DNA of 64,000 nucleotides from Varroa destructor (taxonomy: Eukaryota > Arthropoda > Arachnida > Mesostigmata > Varroidae). The stretch covers positions 399,333 to 463,332 of the forward strand of contig NW_019211459.1 in the NCBI RefSeq assembly GCF_002443255.2, given 5' to 3'. The translations under genes were made by a program, and so were the position numbers. Shown here one piece after another: positions 62,726-64,000 of this stretch. How positions within the stretch are numbered: position 1 is the first letter of the stretch; each line of letters begins with the position of its first letter. The notes beneath the pieces are model-generated. The model did no database searches and was not told the DNA's origin. It saw only the letters and a program-made list of their open reading frames with translations.

Positions 62726-63670
62726 GTTTCACCTATCCTTGACAAAATGGTTGAACATTTTAAAGGCTTCGATATGTTAGCTAGCTGTGTCACCAAGGCC
62801 AGTTAATAAATAAGGCAAGTAACAACCAGCGAAAAAAGTTGTAAAGGAAATAAGTAGATGAATCGAAGTTTTTGACAGCTAAAATGGCACTCAAGAAAAG
62901 TTTCAACTATTTTTTAAGCGATGAGACATCCTACCATGGCTCATAACGTCAGTGTATTGAAGTGAGTACGACTAGTTAAACACGACTGTAAGATTATTTA
63001 CCTTGAGACATTTTCCCTATTTTCCTGGTTTAGCAACGAGAGTAGATATTAGCACTTTAAATTGATAGGAGACAGTATACAACAGTTAATAATATTGTCG
63101 GGTGTTGGCATCGCATAGACATTTTTTTTTCTCCAAAAGCAATATAAGACCCCAGCGTTTAGCTCTCTAACGCTGCTCGTCAACATTGCATAGAAAGCAA
63201 ACATCCGACCAGTCGAGCTATCTGGATAGATGGCTAGACCAGCCTGAAACTCTGTCACAGTCTGCCTAAACATATAAATCAGATAACACATCTGGCCAGT
63301 GCATAGTTCGGTAATTTGTCCTTTTTTTTATTATTTCTCGCTATATCCTACAGCGTATATGACTTCATCGCTCTCGATCCACGTGGCGCGATCAGCAAAC
63401 CGAGTTTAGCAATGATGTACTATCTAAATTGGATATCTGTTTTATCTACTAGGTATTCTCAACTCCTAAATCGATAGTCGACACGATATCTTAAACGAAA
63501 AATAGGCACACACACACACATTTAGAAGACCATTTGAGAAGAATATCGGTCTCGATATTGTATTTGTTTTCATAGATTTTCAAGATTTAATGCGAAACTG
63601 CAGACGCATCATATTCACACACTCCTTTACTCTCTGTATTAGCAGTAAATAGCAATATGCACGGCATATG

Positions 63671-63856
63671 CTAAGGTGCTTCTTCAGTGGCCTGCGTTAA
63701 GGCTTTTTTTTGCTTGATGGCTAATTTCTTCTGGCTTTGTTTGCCATAACTTTGAAACATTTTGTGGCCTGGATCCACGAAATGACCGACGACAGTAAGG
63801 ATCCTTCCCCAAACAGCACCACTTACTACTCCAGTTTGATTTCTACTTTCAAGCAC
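63671..63856 (-). CDS. Weak candidate terminal exon, unknown product
   Basis: A minus-strand frame ending at TAG (63,671-63,673) reads NQTGVVSGAVWGRILTVVGH, then FVDPGHKMFQSYGKQSQKKL and a Lys/Gln/Glu-rich tail: a short hydrophobic stretch followed by a basic C-terminus. It has no ATG start inside the frame. An AG followed by AAATCAAAC could be an acceptor, but its pyrimidine tract is poor. I do not recognise the protein. Confidence 0.2.
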   Translation of the reverse strand: MLESRNQTGVVSGAVWGRILTVVGHFVDPGHKMFQSYGKQSQKKLAIKQKKALTQATEEAP

Positions 63857-64000
63857 TTCTAGCTATGCATTATTGTAGCAGTTTGCTTCGTCAGCTGCTC
63901 ATCGTAACGAACTGTTCCGCGCACAGATCCTTGCGTGCCCCTCAGACATCTCCGTAACTCCACCTTCTACCAGGCAGTAATGAAAACCTATTTGGTTCAT

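Larger units (their letters stand above)
52446..64000. other. AT-rich intergenic to right edge, no convincing gene
   Basis: Open frames near 53,255-53,692, 57,336-57,749 and 59,088-59,351 are the longest. They begin at non-ATG codons, lack domains and read as hydrophobic or low-information sequence. The region holds a long TA repeat, a purine-rich tract, a 10-bp inverted repeat and a short CA run near 63,507. Confidence 0.55.

Noticed and set aside
1..64000. Search for CRISPR arrays, operons, IS elements or intact transposon ORFs
   Set aside because: The window is eukaryotic. No regularly spaced direct repeats, transposase or reverse-transcriptase motifs were found by eye; degenerate repeat remnants cannot be excluded.

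Overview
The window is eukaryotic genomic DNA, almost certainly from an arthropod. One large plus-strand gene with 26 coding exons and GT-AG introns dominates it (6174-44370). Joining the exons by eye gives an uninterrupted reading frame of about 5,375 codons. It has an N-terminal signal peptide, an uninterrupted series of EGF-like and paired cysteine-rich modules, one proline-rich linker, a ZP (zona pellucida) domain, a seven-arginine furin-type site, a single transmembrane helix and a 50-residue cytoplasmic tail. This is the architecture of Dumpy, the giant apical extracellular-matrix protein that anchors epithelia to cuticle (C. elegans FBN-1 is comparable). The lineage cannot be fixed by eye. 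The compact size and intron pattern do not look like Drosophila, and a mite or another chelicerate is a guess.

Layout. 1-6173: mostly non-coding. It holds one isolated EB/EGF-like cysteine-rich exon candidate (1164-1266), two weak coding islands (1556-1717 and 1722-1848) and a GC-richer stretch (about 4780-6173) that probably carries the promoter and 5' UTR. 6174-6417: signal-peptide exon. 6418-11473: 5 kb first intron with microsatellites and a perfect 14-bp hairpin. 11474-27679: exons 2-19, all short (81-450 bp), each carrying one or two cysteine modules. 28862-43258: three giant exons (5.3, 2.5 and 3.6 kb) plus two short ones; these carry most of the modules and the first half of the ZP domain. 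43524-44370: the rest of the ZP domain, the cleavage site, the membrane anchor and the tail. 44371 to about 45400: probable 3' UTR with an AATAAA signal. 46000-64000: about 18 kb of AT-rich sequence with no convincing gene, a 100-N assembly gap, a long TA repeat and a purine-rich tract. A 60-codon minus-strand frame at the right edge is only a weak candidate.

Every exon junction of the main gene was checked by hand for phase and for continuity of the cysteine pattern. All introns are phase 1 or phase 0, as expected for shuffled extracellular modules. Extra small exons in the long introns cannot be excluded; one 45-bp symmetric microexon candidate is reported. I found no convincing RNA gene, transposon ORF, CRISPR array or prokaryotic-type operon, and I do not see an undescribed system beyond the peculiar structure of this gene.
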